64,000 bases of DNA from Streptomyces sp. MMBL 11-1 (GCF_028622875.1 NZ_CP117709.1:186001-250000); one strand, 5' to 3'. Shown: positions 16,369 through 25,162, counted from the stretch's first letter. Program-made: numbers and translations. Notes: a model not told the origin generated them from the letters alone.

Positions 16369-16604
16369 CAAGGTGGCGGTCGATCGCTTCCGGGGGTCGC
16401 GGGGTGAACAGATCGCGGAGGGTGCTGACAGGACCGTACTCGCGAACCCCGGCCCCTCCCGTGTCCGGGCGGCTCCGGCCACCCCGGGGCGGGCGCGCCG
16501 GGTGCCCCGGCCGGTGCCGGCACGGCCCGAACCAAAGACCCAGGGTCGTGTCCGCGCGGTCCCGTCCGGCCCGAGGTCGGACGACGATCCTTCGCGGACA
16601 CTCC

Positions 16605-18392
16605 CTAACTGCCTTCTCGCCACGCGCGCCACAGCCGGGCGTACTGGCCGCCCAGCTCGACCAGTTCGCTGTGGGTTCCCTCCTCCACCACCCGTCCCGC
16701 GGACAGCACGGCGATCCGGTCCGCGGCCATCGCCTGGGTCAGGCGGTGGGCCACGAACAGCGTGGTCCGGCCGGAGCAGGCGGCCAGCACGGCACGTTCC
16801 AGTTCGGCGGCGCCCTCGCTGCCCGCCTCCGCGGTCGACTCGTCGAGCACGACCACCGGGGACCGGCTCAACACCAGCCGGGCCAGCGCGATCTGGGCGA
16901 CCTTGGTGCCGTCCAGCCGCTCGCCGCCCTCGCCGACCACGGCGTTCAGACCCTCGGGAAGGAGTTCGGCCCAGCCTCCGGCGCCGACCGTGCGCAGCGC
17001 GTCCCACAGCTCGTCGTCGCTCGCGTCGGGTGCGGCGAGCCGCAGGTCGTCGGCGAGCGGACCGGAGAACACATGGGTCTCCTGGGTCAGGATGCTCACC
17101 AGGGCGCGTGCCCCGGCCTCGTCCGTGTCCGCGAGGTCGTACGTCCCGATGCGCACGGACCCGGCCTGCGGTCTCCCGATGCCGGCGATGAGCGCGGCCA
17201 GCGTCGACTTGCCGGCGCCCGTCGCCCCGACCAGGGCGAGCGAACCACCGGCCGGGACGGACAGGGAGACCTCCCGCAGCACCGGTTCCCCGGCCCCGGG
17301 ATAGCTGAAGGTCAGCCCCTCCACCCTGACCGGGTACGGTGCGACGGCCGCGGGCAGGACGGATCCGTCGCCCACCAGCCGCTGCTCGGACGGCTCCTGG
17401 AACACGCCGACGAGACGGGCGAGGCTCGCTCCGGACTTCTGCGCCTCGTCGAAGGTGAACATGATGGCGCCCAGCGGGGTGAACAGGCGGTGGAACATCA
17501 ACGGGGCGGCCGACACCTCGCCCAGGGTGGCGGCGTCCGCCTCCAGGAGGGCGTACCCGACGAGCAGGATGAGGACGAGCCCGATGAACTCGGCCCGGTT
17601 CTCCCGGCCGACGAACCGGCCGAAGAAGCGGAACACCTCGACGCCGAGGTCGCGCACCCGCCACGACTCGCTGGTGACCTTGTCGCTCACGGCGTCCTCC
17701 AGGCGGTACGCCCGGACCGTGTCGATGCCGTTCAGTCCGCTGATCAGCGCCTGGGCGCGGTCGGCCTGGGCCTCCCGCTGCCTCCGGTAGAGGGGTGCCG
17801 AGCGGGGCAGGTACCAGCGCAGCGCCAGCGCGTACGCGGGCAGGGCGCAGGCGCCGGCCAGGCCGAGCCGCCAGTCGAGACCGAACATGGCGAGCGTCGC
17901 GATGCCGACCAGGACGCCCGCCGAGAACACGGTGGGGACGGCGGTCCGGATGCCCTTGGAGATCACGGCCACGTCGTCGCCGACGCGGGACAGCACGTCC
18001 CCCCGGCCGACCTCTTCGACGCGGGCGCTGGGCATTCCCAGCACGGCGCGGACGGCTTCCTCGCGGAGCCGCGCGAGCAGTTCGGCCCCGAGCTTCCCGG
18101 TCAGGAAGGTGGAGGCCGCGGTGGCCGCGGCGCCGAACAGCGCGGCGGCCACCATCAGGACGCCGACGGTGAGCAGTATCGAGCGTGACTCGCCCCCGAC
18201 GACCCCGTCGACGATCCGGCCGAGCAGCAGCACCGGGAGTACCTGGAGCGCGGCCCCGGCCACCGTGGTGAGGACGGTGGAGGCGGTCAGCCAGGGGGCC
18301 CGTCGGCAGTGCCCGGCCACCCAGCGGGCGGCCTCTCCCCCGGTCGCCGTGCCGAGGGCCGCCGGGGCGGCGGGAGTGTCGGTGGCCGTCAC
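16605..18392 (-). CDS. ABC half-exporter with intact Walker motifs but degenerate signature
   Basis: 595-aa fused membrane domain and NBD. Residues ~35-310 form the six-helix core. The NBD has a normal Walker A GATGAGKSTL (~392), Q-loop LTQETHVFSG, Walker B VVVLDES and switch His in FVAHRLT. The signature, however, is LDGTKVAQ instead of LSGGQ (~492). It is thus the exact complement of the neighbouring half-exporter, and the two should form an obligate heterodimer with one working ATP site. It lies downstream of the siderophore receptor gene (63-bp gap), as CchG does in S. coelicolor. The 237 bp that follow contain no NRPS. Confidence 0.9.
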   Translation of the reverse strand: MTATDTPAAPAALGTATGGEAARWVAGHCRRAPWLTASTVLTTVAGAALQVLPVLLLGRIVDGVVGGESRSILLTVGVLMVAAALFGAAATAASTFLTGKLGAELLARLREEAVRAVLGMPSARVEEVGRGDVLSRVGDDVAVISKGIRTAVPTVFSAGVLVGIATLAMFGLDWRLGLAGACALPAYALALRWYLPRSAPLYRRQREAQADRAQALISGLNGIDTVRAYRLEDAVSDKVTSESWRVRDLGVEVFRFFGRFVGRENRAEFIGLVLILLVGYALLEADAATLGEVSAAPLMFHRLFTPLGAIMFTFDEAQKSGASLARLVGVFQEPSEQRLVGDGSVLPAAVAPYPVRVEGLTFSYPGAGEPVLREVSLSVPAGGSLALVGATGAGKSTLAALIAGIGRPQAGSVRIGTYDLADTDEAGARALVSILTQETHVFSGPLADDLRLAAPDASDDELWDALRTVGAGGWAELLPEGLNAVVGEGGERLDGTKVAQIALARLVLSRSPVVVLDESTAEAGSEGAAELERAVLAACSGRTTLFVAHRLTQAMAADRIAVLSAGRVVEEGTHSELVELGGQYARLWRAWREGS

Positions 18393-18455
18393 TCGAAGAC
18401 CGGTTCTCGCCGGGGAACGGGGCGGTGGGTCGTCATCACCGGGTGGCGGGCGTCT

Positions 18456-19505
18456 CTACTTGACCGACGCGACGAGCTCGTCGATCGCGTACGGCAGGGA
18501 GAGCAGGGTGCCCTGGGACATCGCCGCCCCGACCGCCGGGCCCTCGCTGTCCAGCAGGTAGGAGACCTTGCCGTTCTTGACGGCCGGCAGGTTGGTGAAC
18601 AGCTCGAACTTCTTGAGCGCCTCCGTGTCCGCCTTGTCGTTGATGACGAAGATGTGGTCGACGTCCACCAGATCGACGCGCTCGGGGGAAAGCTCGGTGA
18701 AGAAGCCGCCGTCGGCGATCTTGTCGATCTCGGTCTGGTAGGTGAATCCGGTGCCGGTGACGAGCCGTCCGCGTACGTCGGTGGAGGTGAAGGCCGAGAT
18801 CGAGTCCTTGTACCAGGACAGCGCGACGGCCTTCTGCCCGCCGAACTCGGGGTGGGCCTTCTTCGCGGCGTTCAGCCTGCCCTGAATGCCCTTCACCAGG
18901 TCGGCGCCCTCCTTCTCCTTGCCGAGAGCCTTGGCGATGTGCACCGCGTTGTCCTGCCACGGGGCGCTGAAGAGTTCCTTCTCGCCCTTGGTGCGGCCCA
19001 CGGTCGGGGCGATCCTGGAGAGCTTCTCGTATGCCGCCCTGTCGACCTCGGAGTACACCGCGATGATCAGGTCGGGGCGCAGGGAGGCGATCTTCTCGAA
19101 GTTGGGGCCCGCGTCGCCGTTCTTCATGACGACCTCGGGGCGGGTGTCGCCCCACTGGTCCTTCACCCAGGGCCACTGTGTGTTGATGTCGGGCGTCCGG
19201 CCGGCCGGGTTCGGGTACTGGTCGACCATCCCGACCGGCTTGACGCCGAACGCCAGGACGGCCTGGTCGTCGGTGTAGCCGACGGTGACGACCCGCTGGG
19301 GGGCCTGGGCGACCTCGGTGGTTCCGAACGCGTGCTCCACGGTGACCGGGAACGCGCCGCCGGTCGCGGCCGGGGCGCCGTCGTTCCTCCCGTCCGCCGA
19401 GTCGCTGCCGCATCCCGCGAGGAGACCGATGCCGAGGGTGGCGGCGGACACCGCGGCGGCCGGCCGCCGCCACCGCTTCAGCGGCGTCGTTCGTTGGAGA
19501 GACAT
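18456..19505 (-). CDS. Ferric-siderophore binding lipoprotein
   Basis: 349-aa FepB/FhuD-type periplasmic-binding-protein homologue anchored outside the membrane, capturing Fe-siderophore for the adjacent importer. Lipobox LLAGC (Cys32) after an Arg-rich signal sequence. The core shows RVVTVGYTDDQAVLAFGVKPVG, a PEVVMKNGDAGPNFEKIASLRPDLI-type clamp and a long connecting helix. The gene follows the importer ATPase on the same strand, with an iron box in the gap (19574-19592). The siderophore type cannot be read from sequence; synteny suggests a hydroxamate such as coelichelin rather than the catechol made by the dhb genes. Confidence 0.92.
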   Translation of the reverse strand: MSLQRTTPLKRWRRPAAAVSAATLGIGLLAGCGSDSADGRNDGAPAATGGAFPVTVEHAFGTTEVAQAPQRVVTVGYTDDQAVLAFGVKPVGMVDQYPNPAGRTPDINTQWPWVKDQWGDTRPEVVMKNGDAGPNFEKIASLRPDLIIAVYSEVDRAAYEKLSRIAPTVGRTKGEKELFSAPWQDNAVHIAKALGKEKEGADLVKGIQGRLNAAKKAHPEFGGQKAVALSWYKDSISAFTSTDVRGRLVTGTGFTYQTEIDKIADGGFFTELSPERVDLVDVDHIFVINDKADTEALKKFELFTNLPAVKNGKVSYLLDSEGPAVGAAMSQGTLLSLPYAIDELVASVK

Positions 19506-19573
19506 CCGGAATCCCTTGCTTTCGCGCTGTCCGCCGCCCCGGGTGGGAGGCAGCCGGACTGTACCGTAAGTCG

Positions 19574-19592
19574 TGAGGCCAGCCTAACCTTA
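19574..19592 (-). promoter_or_regulatory. Iron box (DmdR/IdeR-type)
   Basis: On the coding strand TAAGGTTAGGCTGGCCTCA, which matches 15 of 19 positions of the actinobacterial consensus TTAGGTTAGGCTAACCTAA. It lies 69 bp upstream of the siderophore-receptor start and just after the ATPase stop. This predicts iron-repressed transcription of the receptor and probably of the exporters downstream. I see no comparable box upstream of the first permease (22656). Confidence 0.8.
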
Positions 19593-19596
19593 CTTG

Positions 19597-20505
19597 TCAA
19601 CTTTCTTCTGGGCAGGGTGGATTGATCCGCCCGTCGGGCGCCGACGGCCCGCCGGGCGCCACCCGCGGTCCGGGCCGGACGTGCGCCCGGCCGATCGGCA
19701 CGATGAGCGGCCGGGCGCCCACCGGGTCGTCGATCACCTCGGCCCGCAGTCCGAACGCCTCGTGCAGCAGCTCGGCGGTGATCACGTCCCGGGGGTGCCC
19801 CTGCGCCAGGACGGCTCCCGCCCGCATGACGATGAGGTGGTCGCTGTAGCGCGTGGCCAGGTTGAGGTCGTGCAGCACCATGACCACGGTGCGGCCCGAC
19901 TCGTGCAGATCGTCGACCAGGTCGAGTACGTCGATCGCGTGGGCCAGGTCCAGATAGGTGGTCGGCTCGTCCAGCAGCAGCAGGTCGGTGCCCTGGGCCA
20001 GGGCCATCGATATCCAGACGCGCTGGCGCTGTCCGCCGGACAGCGAGTCGACGGGCCGGTCGGCCAGGTCCGCCACCCCGGTCATGGCCAGCGCGCGCCG
20101 CACCACGTCGACGTCGTCCGAGGACCACTGCCGCAGCCAGCTCTGGTGCGGATGCCGTCCGCGGGCGACCAGGTCGGCCACGGTCAGCCCCTCCGGGGCG
20201 ACCGGCGCCTGCGGCAGCAGTCCGAGCTTCTTCGCCACGTCCCTGGTCCGGAGCCCGCCGATGTCCTCGCCGTCCAGCACGACGGTGCCGCCGGCCGGTC
20301 TGAGGAGCCGGGCCAGAGTGCGCAACAGGGTGGATTTGCCACAGCCGTTGGGGCCGATGATCGTGGTGATCACCCCGGGGGGAATGGCCACGTCGAGCTG
20401 GTCGATGACCGTGCGGTCGCCGTATCCGACGGTGATGCCCCTGGCGGCCAGCCGTGGGACGTCCCCGGCGTCGGCATCGGTCCTGGCGGTGAACTGAGCG
20501 GCCAC
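19597..20505 (-). CDS. Ferric-siderophore ABC importer, ATP-binding protein (FecE/FepC type)
   Basis: 302-aa cytoplasmic ATPase powering siderophore uptake with the two permeases. Complete motif set: Walker A GPNGCGKSTL, Q-loop LLPQAPVAPEGLTV, signature LSGGQRQRVWIS, Walker [13 protein letters not shown] and H-loop VLHDLNLATRYSD. The C-terminal ~35 residues are a Pro/Gly-rich tail beyond the usual family end. It follows the permease pair after 37 nt, so belongs to the same transcript. Confidence 0.94.
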   Translation of the reverse strand: MAAQFTARTDADAGDVPRLAARGITVGYGDRTVIDQLDVAIPPGVITTIIGPNGCGKSTLLRTLARLLRPAGGTVVLDGEDIGGLRTRDVAKKLGLLPQAPVAPEGLTVADLVARGRHPHQSWLRQWSSDDVDVVRRALAMTGVADLADRPVDSLSGGQRQRVWISMALAQGTDLLLLDEPTTYLDLAHAIDVLDLVDDLHESGRTVVMVLHDLNLATRYSDHLIVMRAGAVLAQGHPRDVITAELLHEAFGLRAEVIDDPVGARPLIVPIGRAHVRPGPRVAPGGPSAPDGRINPPCPEES

Positions 20506-20542
20506 AAGCCCCCCTTGTCGAGGTTCGTCTTACTTCTACCAT

Positions 20543-21601
20543 CTACCGGCGGTTCGCCCGCACCAGCAGGTAGACGAGGAACGGACCGCCGATCAGGGCG
20601 GTGACCACGCCGACCGGCAGGCCGATCGGCAGGACCGCGCGGGCCACCAGGTCCGAGCCGATCAGCAGCGACGCGCCCACCAGGCCGGAGGCGATGACCG
20701 GCGGCGTCGGCCATCTCGCCAGGCGCATCGCCACCTGGGGCGCCACCAGCGCGACGAACGGGACCGGCCCCGCCGCGCTCACCCCCACGGCGGCCAGCAG
20801 GACCGCACAGAGCAGCAGGAGGGCCCGCACCCGGCCGACCCGTACGCCGAGCCCGGCGGCCACGTCGTCGCCGAGGTGCATCGGCTTGAACGGGAAGGCC
20901 ACGACGGCCACGACGGCCAGCAGGACGAGCGTGCACCAGAACGCCGCGCGCACCTCGTCCCAGGACCGGTTGTCCAGCGAGCCGACCAGCCACACCTGGG
21001 CGCGCGCCACGTCCCGGATGTCGGCCGAGGCCAGTAGCCAGGTCGTGATCGCCTGCATCATGGCGGTCACCGAGATACCGATGAGGATGAGCCGGAAACC
21101 GTCGACGCCGCGCCGCCAGGCGAGGAAGTACACCAGCAGCCCCGTGCCGAGGCCGCCCAGGAGGGCCGCCGCGGGCAGCCCGACCGAGCCGGCGGCCGCG
21201 GCGGTCCCGCCCGTGGCCGTCACCAGGAACACCGCGCCGGCTCCGGCTCCGGCGGTGATCCCGAGGACGTCCGGGCTGGCGAGCGGGTTGCGTGCCACGG
21301 ACTGGGTGATCGCGCCGGACACGCCCAGGGCGACCCCCACGACGAGGCCGGCCAGCGCCCGGGGCATCCGGAGGTCCATGACCACGAAGGCGTCGACCTG
21401 TTCGCCCTGGCCGAGGATGGTGGCGATCACCCGGGAGAGGGCGATGGGGAAGTCCCCGATGCTGATGGAGAGGCAGAGGACGAGGAAGACCGCCGCCGCG
21501 AGCACCAGCGTGACCAGTACGAGCCGGGGCCGCCAGACGAACGACACCCGCCCGAGCCGCGCACCCGGCGGCATCGGCGCTTTCACTTCGGTCCCGTTCA
21601 T
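20543..21601 (-). CDS. Ferric-siderophore ABC importer permease 2 (FecD/FepG type)
   Basis: 352-aa integral membrane permease with about ten helices. Family landmarks: LRMPRALAGLVVGVALGVSG, then ITQSVARNPLASPDVLGITAGAGAGAV, and the ATPase-contact loop LGDDVAAGLGVRVGRVR followed by GPVPFVALVAPQVAMRL. The ATG start overlaps the stop of permease 1 (ATGA). The two permeases together form the transmembrane pathway. Confidence 0.93.
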   Translation of the reverse strand: MNGTEVKAPMPPGARLGRVSFVWRPRLVLVTLVLAAAVFLVLCLSISIGDFPIALSRVIATILGQGEQVDAFVVMDLRMPRALAGLVVGVALGVSGAITQSVARNPLASPDVLGITAGAGAGAVFLVTATGGTAAAAGSVGLPAAALLGGLGTGLLVYFLAWRRGVDGFRLILIGISVTAMMQAITTWLLASADIRDVARAQVWLVGSLDNRSWDEVRAAFWCTLVLLAVVAVVAFPFKPMHLGDDVAAGLGVRVGRVRALLLLCAVLLAAVGVSAAGPVPFVALVAPQVAMRLARWPTPPVIASGLVGASLLIGSDLVARAVLPIGLPVGVVTALIGGPFLVYLLVRANRR

Positions 21602-22656
21602 GCGCTCCTGAACTTCCCTCGCCACACCAGGGCCGCGAAGAAGGGGGCCCCGAGGAGGGCGACCACGATGCCCGCTTCCAGCTCGCCCGGCCGCACGACC
21701 AGGCGGCCCACGATGTCGCAGACCAGCAGGACACCGGCTCCGAGCAGACCTGCGTACGGCACCAGCCAGCGGTAGTCGGGGCCGGTCAGGTACCGGGCCA
21801 CATGGGCCACCATCAGTCCGAGGAAGGCGATGGGGCCGCAGGCCGCCGTGGCGGCTCCCGCCAGCAGGGTGATGGCGACGATGCCGATCGTGCGGCTCCC
21901 CGCGATGTTCACCCCGAGCGCCCGCGCCACGTCGTCGCCCAGGTTGAGCAGGTTGAGGGCGGGCAGGGTGATCAGAGCCAGGACCAGGCCGACGGCCACG
22001 AATCCCGCCACCGGCCAGATGACATCGAATCCGACACCCGTCACGGAGCCCGCGTTCCAGAACCGCAGCGCGTTGAGGGACTTCTGGTCGGACAGGGCGA
22101 CCGCCGTGGTCATCGCGGCGAGGAACACGGTGACGCCCTGCCCGGCCAGGGCGAGGGTCAGCGGGTTGCCCGCGCCCCTGCCGAGGCTCGCCAGGCCAAA
22201 GACGACGACGCCGGCGACGCCCGCGCCCACGAAGGCGAACCAGACGTACTGGAACGGGTCGGTGAACCCGAACAGGGCGATGGCCGACACCACCGCGAAG
22301 GAGGCTCCGGCGTTCACCCCCAGCAGTCCGGTGTCGGCGATGGGGTTGCGCGTGTACCCCTGGATCAGCGCCCCGCCGACCCCCAGGGCCAGGCCCGCCA
22401 CGATCGCGAGGACCGTCCGGGGCAGGCGCACGGTCCGCACGATGAGCCGGATCTCGGTGAGCTTGCGGTCGGGGTCGGGCTCCGCGAACAACCCGTGCCA
22501 GACCTCGCCGGGGCTCAACGCGCGGGCCCCGACGGCCAACGAGACCGTCGCCGCGATCACCAGCGCCACCGTGAGGACGCCCAGCCCCACGACGCGCCGC
22601 CGCCGGGCGTCCGTCGTCCCCCCTGGCGCGGGGTGCTCCACTGCGGTGGTGAACAT
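21598..22656 (-). CDS. Ferric-siderophore ABC importer permease 1 (FecC/FepD type)
   Basis: 352-aa paralogue of the following permease, first gene of the import operon. Landmarks: VRLPRTVLAIVAGLALGVGG, IQGYTRNPIADTGLLGVNAGA, LGDDVARALGVNI and GPIAFLGLMVAHVARYL. The ATG at 22656 fits the family N-terminus. The ORF runs 59 codons further upstream into GC-rich sequence with no family similarity. The 228 bp upstream, to the Nudix gene, hold no visible iron box. Confidence 0.93.
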   Translation of the reverse strand: MFTTAVEHPAPGGTTDARRRRVVGLGVLTVALVIAATVSLAVGARALSPGEVWHGLFAEPDPDRKLTEIRLIVRTVRLPRTVLAIVAGLALGVGGALIQGYTRNPIADTGLLGVNAGASFAVVSAIALFGFTDPFQYVWFAFVGAGVAGVVVFGLASLGRGAGNPLTLALAGQGVTVFLAAMTTAVALSDQKSLNALRFWNAGSVTGVGFDVIWPVAGFVAVGLVLALITLPALNLLNLGDDVARALGVNIAGSRTIGIVAITLLAGAATAACGPIAFLGLMVAHVARYLTGPDYRWLVPYAGLLGAGVLLVCDIVGRLVVRPGELEAGIVVALLGAPFFAALVWRGKFRSA

Positions 22657-22884
22657 GTCGAGGAACGATATCCCTACGATCGGATCACTCGCGCTCCGCC
22701 CGCCCCACGGGGGCCGGGCGGGCCGAGCGCCGAACTCGCCGCGGGTCGGCGGCCGCTCGACCCGGCACCGCGTGAACGGCCACCCCGGCCCCGCTGCCCA
22801 CCGCGGCACCGAACGCCCGCGGCCGACCGGCACCGGAGCGCGACCGCACGCACGCCACCGGTCCGCGGCGAAGGGGCGGCGGCC

Positions 22885-23604
22885 TCAGCGACCGTCCGCC
22901 GCCGGGGCGAACGGCCCGTCCAGAGCGGCCCATTGCAGCAGCAGGATGGTCTTGCCGTCGGCGATGCGCCCGTCGCGGGTCATGGCGAGCGCTTCGGCGA
23001 AGGGCAGCTCCAGGACTTCGATGTCCTCACCGTCCTCCTCCAGCCCGCCGCCGGGCCCGGTCCGGTCGGCCGGGGTGTAGGGGGCGGCGAAGAAGTGAAG
23101 ACGTTCGGTGACGGACCCGGGGCTCATATAGGCCGTGAGGACCCGGGTGAGGGGGCCGAGCGTGACGCCGAGCTCCTCGGCGCTCTCCCGTCGGACGGCG
23201 GCCGGCGGGTCGTCGGCGTCGAGCAGCCCCGCGGCCGCTTCGACGAGCATGCCGTCGGGGTGGTCGTTGACATAGGCGGGGTAGCGGAACTGCCGGGTGA
23301 GCAGGACGACGCCGCGCGCGGTGTCGTGGGGCAGGACGACGGCGCCGTCGCCCCGGTCGTACGTCTCCCGCTGCTGGGTCTCCCAGCGGCCGTCGCGGCG
23401 GCGGCGGTCGAAGGTGGTGCGCCGCAGGACGTGCCAGCCCTGGGAGGTGAGTTCGACGTCGCGGATCACGATGTCGCGATTGCGGTCCAGGCCGCGTCCG
23501 GCCCGGTCGAGGCCCGTGCGTCCACGGTGGTCGGGGGTGTCGATGCCGGGTCGGCCGGTCACACGGCCCTCTGCGGAGTACGGCGAGGAATCTCGGTCGG
23601 TCAT
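22885..23604 (-). CDS. Nudix hydrolase of the NudK (GDP-mannose pyrophosphatase) type
   Basis: 239-aa hydrolase of nucleoside-diphosphate sugars. The Nudix box is GLLDADDPPAAVRRESAEEL, with the same spacing as E. coli NudK (GLLDxDE...RKEAxEET), although the first Glu is Asp here. The core is preceded by VVLLTRQFRYPAYVN and followed by LTAYMSPGSVTERLHFF, also NudK-like. The N-terminal ~45 residues are a low-complexity Arg/Gly/Asp extension. No ribosome site is evident at 23604. Divergent from a DeoR-family regulator 50 bp away, which may control it. Confidence 0.87.
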   Translation of the reverse strand: MTDRDSSPYSAEGRVTGRPGIDTPDHRGRTGLDRAGRGLDRNRDIVIRDVELTSQGWHVLRRTTFDRRRRDGRWETQQRETYDRGDGAVVLPHDTARGVVLLTRQFRYPAYVNDHPDGMLVEAAAGLLDADDPPAAVRRESAEELGVTLGPLTRVLTAYMSPGSVTERLHFFAAPYTPADRTGPGGGLEEDGEDIEVLELPFAEALAMTRDGRIADGKTILLLQWAALDGPFAPAADGR

Positions 23605-23653
23605 GAACGGCTACACTACAGGCGGAAACGTGCAAGAACAGGAGAGACTGCGC

Positions 23654-24418
23654 ATGCTGGCTGCTGAACGGCGCGACCACCTGCTCGGCCTGCTCGCCCG
23701 CGAGGGCAAGATCGTCGCCAAGGACGTCGCCGCCGGCCTGGCGATCTCCGAGGACAGCGTGCGGCGCGATCTGCGCGACCTCGCCTCCGAGGGCCTGTGC
23801 CAGCGGGTCTACGGCGGCGCCCTGCCCGTCTCGCCGGCGGTGGTCGGCCACGCGGCACGGCTGACCGTCGCCCCGGACGGCAAGCGGAAGGTCGCGGCGG
23901 TGGCCGCCGGTCTGGTACGGCCGGGCAGTTCGGTGATCCTCGACGGCGGCACCACCGCCCTAGCCGTCGCCCGCGCGCTCCCGCGGGACCTCGCCTGCAC
24001 CGTGATCACCCACAGCCCGACGGTTGTCGCGGCGCTGCTCGACCATCAGCAGGCGGAGCTCTTCCTGCTCGGCGGGCGGATCTTCAAACACTCCGCGGTC
24101 GCCTGCGGTGCCGCCGCCGTCGAAGCGGCCCAGAACGTCTCCGCCGACCTCTGCCTGCTCGGCGTCACCGGCGTGCACCCCGAGGCCGGGCTGACCACCG
24201 CGGACGCCGAGGAAGCGGCCATGAAGCGCGCCCTGTCGGCACGAGCCGCGGAGACCTGTGTCCTGGCCTCCGCCGAGAAAATCGGCACAGCCTCCCGGTT
24301 CCGCGTCCTGCCCTGGGAGAAGGTCGACGGGCTGATCACCGACGCCGACGCCCGCGACCCGGTCGTCGGGCAGCTCACCGCGCTCGGTGTGGAGATCCTG
24401 ACGGCCGCCGACCGGTGA
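23654..24418 (+). CDS. DeoR-family transcriptional regulator
   Basis: 254-aa repressor of the sugar-phosphate-responsive class. N-terminal HTH: ERRDHLLGLLAREGKIVAKD, then LAISEDSVRRDLRDLASEGL and the typical QRVYGGA. The DeoR C-terminal sensor shows ILDGGTTALAVARAL, VITHSPTVVAAL, ELFLLGGRIFKHSAV, TADAEEAAMKRAL and a conserved K in ASAEKIGTASRF. Start ATG 23654 chosen because GGAGAG lies about 9 nt upstream; GTG 23630 is in frame. Likely effector: a phosphorylated sugar, perhaps connected with the divergent nucleotide-sugar hydrolase. Confidence 0.92.
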   Translation: MLAAERRDHLLGLLAREGKIVAKDVAAGLAISEDSVRRDLRDLASEGLCQRVYGGALPVSPAVVGHAARLTVAPDGKRKVAAVAAGLVRPGSSVILDGGTTALAVARALPRDLACTVITHSPTVVAALLDHQQAELFLLGGRIFKHSAVACGAAAVEAAQNVSADLCLLGVTGVHPEAGLTTADAEEAAMKRALSARAAETCVLASAEKIGTASRFRVLPWEKVDGLITDADARDPVVGQLTALGVEILTAADR

Positions 24419-24478
24419 CCGCACCGCGCCTTCCCGCCCGGCCGGGCCCGGCGTCGGCGGGGCGTCCCGGCCGCCCGG

Positions 24479-25009
24479 TCAGCCCGCCGTCGTCGCCTCG
24501 CCCCAGCCCAGGGGATGCGGTCCGGCACCCTCGTCCGGCAGCGGGGCCGGGGGCTCCCCGCCCGCCTCGTTGAAGTCGGTGAGGGCTTCGATGAGCGCCG
24601 TCCGCTGGTGCGGAGCAAGCCGCTCGACGATCGACGCGATCTCCTGACGGCGGCGCGCGGTGACGTGTCCGACCGTACGACGCCCCTCCTCCGTGAGCCG
24701 GAGCAGCGTCTCCCGGCGGTTGTCCGGGTTGGTCTGCCGGTCCGCGAGGCCCGCCGCGATCAGCCGGTCGACCATGCGCATCGCCGTCGACGGCGCCACC
24801 CCCAGCAACTCCGCCAGCGTCACGAGCTTGGTGGCCCCCCGCGAGGAGAGCACCACCAGCATCCGGAACTGCGGCAGCGTCACCCGGTCCTCGACCTCCG
24901 CCAGCGAACGCGCCGACACCGCGACCAGCAACCGGGAAGCCGTCAGCACCGCCCCCGTCACCGCGTCCACATCGTCCATGCGCTCCGCAGGAGCCGCCTT
25001 CCTGGCCAT
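24479..25009 (-). CDS. MarR-family transcriptional regulator
   Basis: 176-aa regulator. HTH: LPQFRMLVVLSSRGATKLVT, LAELLGVAPSTAMRMVDRLIAAGLADRQ and the wing PDNRRETLLRLTEEG. The C-terminal ~30 residues are a Pro/Gly-rich tail. Start ATG 25009 with AAAGGTG upstream. Divergent from an F420-type nitroreductase gene, with a perfect palindrome between them (25075-25103), the probable operator for both. Confidence 0.92.
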   Translation of the reverse strand: MARKAAPAERMDDVDAVTGAVLTASRLLVAVSARSLAEVEDRVTLPQFRMLVVLSSRGATKLVTLAELLGVAPSTAMRMVDRLIAAGLADRQTNPDNRRETLLRLTEEGRRTVGHVTARRRQEIASIVERLAPHQRTALIEALTDFNEAGGEPPAPLPDEGAGPHPLGWGEATTAG

Positions 25010-25074
25010 GGCACCTTTCTACCCTGTTCCCGGCACGGCGCGCCCCACCCCCCGGCCTTCCACGGCCCCAAGTT

Positions 25075-25103
25075 TTAGATTGTGCAAAGATTGCACAATC
25101 TAA
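25075..25103. promoter_or_regulatory. Perfect 13-3-13 palindrome, candidate MarR operator
   Basis: TTAGATTGTGCAA (25075-25087), AGA, TTGCACAATCTAA (25091-25103). It sits between divergent marR (start 25009) and nitroreductase (start 25163) genes, about 60-90 bp from each. It is AT-rich in a GC-rich background. Dimeric MarR proteins bind palindromes of this kind, so autoregulation and control of the neighbour is the natural inference. Confidence 0.85.
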
Positions 25104-25162
25104 GAGTCGAACCGGGACCCGCTGTGCCGTCGACTCCCGTTCGCGTCCAGAGGAGGGTTGTG

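Noticed and set aside
14668..17664. A 998-codon minus-strand frame suggesting a fused tandem ABC protein
   Set aside because: Only the part after 16368 is protein-like; upstream it is a frame shadow of the second ABC gene, which has its own correct frame.
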